Source: Smittia aterrima (lineage: Eukaryota; Arthropoda; Insecta; Diptera; Chironomidae). Taken from it: a stretch of 64,000 bases of DNA. The notes under the pieces are model-generated. The model did not search any database and was not told the origin of the DNA. It was given only the letters and a program-made list of their open reading frames with translations. The DNA lies in NCBI GenBank assembly GCA_033063855.1, contig CP093830.1, positions 7,874,854 through 7,938,853 of the forward strand, written 5' to 3'. A program made the position numbers and the translations under genes. Within the stretch, counting starts at the first letter, position 1. The number at the start of each line of letters is the position of its first letter. Below are positions 59,787 to 64,000 of the stretch, in pieces.

Positions 59787-62700
59787 AAGAGTAGTCGATG
59801 CGAGTTGATTGACACATATCAATATTCAGTTCATTGTTTAAACTTTTAGATGAACAAGAAGTTTGTTTGTTTTCTCGTCTCTCGTATTGATTCGCATTAG
59901 ACGGGAGTTTCAAACTCGAAACATTCCAGACTCTTTTTCCATTACGTGATTAAGTTAGTCGACGACGATTTTTTCAGGTGTTCACTGACCTGTGAGTATT
60001 TGAAAATGTGATTGGAAATATTCGAGAAACTTTAGGGACTTGCGAGCAGATAAATTCTCGCTAATCAATCACCGGTTATCAATCACATTCAGTTACCGCA
60101 AAGCGACTGCTCGTGCACCTGTTCATGTCACGTAATTCCAATTTTGACAGCTGGGACAAGAAAAAATGTCCTCGAGCTAAAGAGCAGATTTTACTTTCAA
60201 AACTGGAAAAAGCTTGCTCGCTGAGCAGTTAAAGTTTTTCGTGTTTAAAGATTAGGAGAGGAAGCCAAACATTCGTTGCAGTAATGAGAAGCAGAATATG
60301 TGGGAATTTTAATTTCTTAACCGCCGTTAGATCCAACGATCGAAGAGTGAGAAACTCATTTGTCTTGACATCGGTTCTTGCGCCAGTTCGTGGAGTTATT
60401 TCTCATTGCTGGTAATCATGCAAATTATTTTATGCAAATTAATTAGCTTCTGAGGTGAAAACTTGAAATGATATGTTGTGCAAACAGAGCTTCAAACTCA
60501 AACCTTGCGCATGGGCAGAAAGATTTTAATTAGACACATAATTCTGAATTTAATTTCTTTATTGAAAAGTTCTCGAAGGCTGGCGAGATAACGACTTGAT
60601 TAATGGGTGGCGATTTCAATTTCTTGTTTATTGACGGCAGTTTAAAGTTATTATAAAAATTTGAATGAACGCGCAATAAAACTAACAAGATTTTTGATAT
60701 TTTACATAGTCACCTAATAAACGTCCAGTTAATGTTCATAATTGTGGTAATTACGTATCAAGGTGTCATTTGAGGGTCACACGCATGTTTCATCTCTCCC
60801 GATGCCCTCCGCTCTTACAAGACAACCAACGCTTTACTCAATATTCCATTTATCATTGAACTTCGTTGATTAATTAATTAATGCTATGCATTTTTCAGTT
60901 CTAATGATTTTTGCAAGTCAGTCACTTCTCAATTAGCCGATTCATAAATCAACATCAAAGTTAATGGTCACGACTTTTTAATGGAGTATTTCTAGTTCAT
61001 TTTTTCGAAAGCATAAATGGTCAAGATCACGAATGAAATAATTTTTTTTTGCTGTGCGCATTATACGCGGAACATCAGATGGACTCGTCGTCGTTCGTCA
61101 GGTGTTGGCGATTATGCTTTATCGATTGAGAAAAAACCTGAATCTCTGCAATCAAACACAATGAGAAGCTTAATTGTAACACTTTTTGAACTTGTTTTGT
61201 TCAACACATCGAGCACATGCCGCATCGGCAATCGCGATGATTGAAAGATCAGATTTCGTAATTGCAAATTTAAATGAATTTTCAAAAGCGATTAATGTTA
61301 TTCAAGACAGTTATTCAAACAAAATTAAATTTCTCTCAAAGACAAAACACTCGTTTAATACAGTTGAAGTGAAGTCTCGGCTCGATTGAAACAAAGCGAG
61401 ACGAAAATATTTCGCAGCTCACCTTCTTGATCGAATATGCTCCAATTATCCACACAATGACATAAATCACTTGCTTGCCTTTTAATGTGACTGAGTTATG
61501 CTGTAAAAGTGAAGTTTTGATTTTTTGAATTCAACTTGCCGCTGCTATTCTTATCGAGAGAGAGGAAAATAATTTCCACTGCAATTTAACTTGCATTTAT
61601 TTCAGATTGATGGCAGTTTTTCGAAAATTGCCGATAACAATTCTGTTCAGCAATTTTGATTTAAAGCTCGAAAGACAATGGATTGTTACGTGAAGCAATC
61701 AAAGTCGCATGATAATGTATCGATTTCTGAAATCAATATCGAAGCAAACCGCAGAAAGGAAATTTTGTCTGCTACATAACTTTTTGCATATACGAACAAA
61801 TTGCTTCGGATTGTTTGTTCACACATTTGGTTATGCTCTCAGCTACTTGCCACCAACATGCTTCGTTTAGTGTTCAACAATAAATCTCGGGGAAAATTTT
61901 CGCAGATATTGAAATTGTCTCCGGCCGCACACACTTACCTGCTGAATGATTATGAACGTTAATTGCTGCGGCTTGCTCTAAATACCAGTAATATTGAATA
62001 AACAATTTCAATTTATTAAGGCTCGTGAAATATTAAGTGATTTTCAGCAACAGCTCACGATCCAGTAGCGAAGAGATTCGATTGCAGAAGTGTTTGCATT
62101 AAAGGTCGAAGGTCAACTGCTTGAATTTGCTTCTAATTATTTATAAGTGCCTCGTTATTATCGCCCCGATCTGATCTATAATTTAACCGTCTCAACTATT
62201 TTTATATTTTTTTTTGTTTCTTCTCAAATCGGAAACTACGGTGAGATAAAATTGCCTTGCCTGACGGTGGCGCATTGACTTTTTTTTTCTCTCTCTTCCA
62301 ATTGCAGTTTGTTTTAGTTGCAAAAAGGTTGTGGCACGGTTTAAAAATTTCTTAATAACTGCTCGCTATTGGCTACAAAGTATCGTTCATATATTTCTTA
62401 ATTGATGGAATGAAATTGCATGTTTCTTTCGAGGGTAGTGATTGGAAAGAGCTTTATACGAAAAAAAGAGCCCACGCGAAAAGTGAATGATGTTAACGAT
62501 TATTTATCTTGAATGCCATTTTCAGATAAAATGTCTCGTTAGAAAGGAATGTCGTTAAAGGTCGCCGACGACTTTTGAATCGATAAGAAGAACTTTTTAT
62601 TCGTTAATTCAACCTTGAATGCTTACAAATGCTTGTTTGTAAAGGTTTAAAGTTTATGTAAAGAAATCTAATGAAAACAAATTTTTTTTCTTCTCACTTT

Positions 62701-64000
62701 TCATTTATCCGAGTGAACAAAAAAGCAATCGTCGAATTGATTGCTGTGCAAAAAAAAAGTAATAAAATATTTCAACAATGCTTTAAATCTGATCCCAGCT
62801 CAATTAGATAAAGACTTCCTGTCCCATTGTAAGACTTTCGGCCTTTCAATGTCGAATTCGCTACGACCAGTTGCTGTCTTGAACTCAAAAAAAACTTTGC
62901 GGCTTTCCCAACGAGATGTGTATGCAAACAGAAATGATTATAGAGCTTTATGTATGTCATTTAAAGTAAGTTTCGTTTTCATTCATTTATTGCAATAAAC
63001 CAATTTCTACACATTTTCCAATTCACTTCGTTTGGACGTGAGACGAAGTGAAGCGATTGAATCTTTGTCCTCGGACTTTTATTTTCAAAACGAATCGAAC
63101 CCTCAACTTAATTTTGGTTTGAGGTTTTTCAGATTTAAAATCAAAATTCTCTTTTTCCCTTAACCTCTCATGAGTCTTTGCTAGTTCACTAGTTAAAGCT
63201 GTGCCGCTTGAAATCATAAGCAAGGCAGATATTAAAATAACTTTAATGCGCGATCGAAATAAATAAATTATCTTTTTCTGCAATCCAGCGGAGAGCTCCG
63301 GGAACTGGCTGACTAGACTCAAATTGATTTAATAAAAATTCTTTGAAGCAATAAAAAATGAGAAATTTTGATTTGATATTTTCTGATTTAATAAAAAAAA
63401 AGTCTGGTCACCACGCTCCCTCGCGCTTTGAGCTGTGAATATTATAAAATATGCAAGTAAGCATTAAATTGAAAATTTGCTCCCACACACGTTTTGCTTC
63501 ACCAAACCAAAATTGCACATGCAAAAAAAGTTCTTGAATGTACTCAACGTTAATGTGAAAAATTATGCTAATTAAAGGAACATTCGAGTGATTTTCCTTA
63601 CACGTACGAAACGATTTAAAAAACTTTAAATGCATCTTGCTTTGCTTTGGACATTCAGATGTCAAAAACTGCTTCAATTCGTCGCCACCGGTGCTGATGC
63701 AAGATAATTACATATTTGTGTTATATCACTTCTCGGTGTAGACTAATTGAATGGCTTTCATCCTAAACAGTCAACTGGACGTTTCACAACCAGTGTCTCT
63801 CATATGAAAAGAAAGCTTTTGAATAGAGAAATTAAATATTCCATTCATGACATACCTCAAGCGCATCAGATGTGAGTGCTGGCTATCGCCTAAGGAAGCT
63901 CATCAAATTGCAATAAAAATGCTTCAGAAATTTATTTATTTATGCATCGAGTGATGCGATCAGTCCGACGCGAACCAACCCTGACCATCGACAACAGCAA
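59787..64000. other. Terminal 4.2 kb without a supported gene
   Basis: AT-rich non-coding sequence. Short open frames (up to 99 codons) on both strands show no domain, signal peptide or splice support. No RNA gene, transposon end or tandem array was noticed. Confidence 0.45.

Overview
The window is nuclear DNA from an insect, almost certainly a dipteran, and the compact introns suggest a lower (nematoceran or midge-like) fly. This rests on spliced genes with GT-AG introns, many only 50-110 nt long, on dipteran-type families (ionotropic receptor, chymotrypsin-like gut protease, tandem troponin C genes, LRR receptors), and on an intact polycistronic tarsal-less / polished rice / mille-pattes (tal/pri/mlpt) locus. 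The species cannot be named from sequence alone. All gene models were assembled by hand from reading frames and splice sites; frame was checked across every junction.

Left part (1-8.1 kb), gene-dense: the 3' end of an ionotropic receptor; a secreted serine protease (863-1876, +); Spt20, a SAGA subunit (2411-4484, -), head-to-head with a BCCIP homologue (5166-6103, +); and an M17 aminopeptidase of the granny smith/NPEPL1 type (6302-8021, +).

Centre (8.1-27.6 kb), gene-poor: about 20 kb whose only convincing gene is tal/mlpt, in roughly 18.41-20.42 kb. A TATA box precedes a leader and a row of tiny ORFs. Three 11-aa peptides and one 13-aa peptide end in LDPTG(N/S/H)Y plus stop. One copy is frameshifted (LDPREL...), one is divergent (LDPSEYY), and a 30-aa downstream ORF may be the type-B ORF. 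The large empty flanks fit a developmental gene with a wide cis-regulatory domain.

Right part: a 660-aa disordered protein with two LD-type motifs and a Cys-rich tail (27977-30774, -); a 7.5 kb gap; a small orphan secreted protein (38451-38940, -); an LRR cell-surface protein with a probable GPI tail and a possible alternative 5' exon (42061-47674, +); a second LRR protein with mucin-like Thr/Ser repeats, a TM segment and a cytoplasmic tail (49912-53132, +); and two tandem troponin C genes (54746-56624 and 58076-59197, +). The last 4 kb holds nothing convincing beyond one candidate small ORF near 59.6 kb.

The most noteworthy element is the mlpt small-peptide operon-like gene, which ordinary ORF cut-offs miss. 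From known biology, its peptides direct Ubr3-dependent processing of the Shavenbaby transcription factor.
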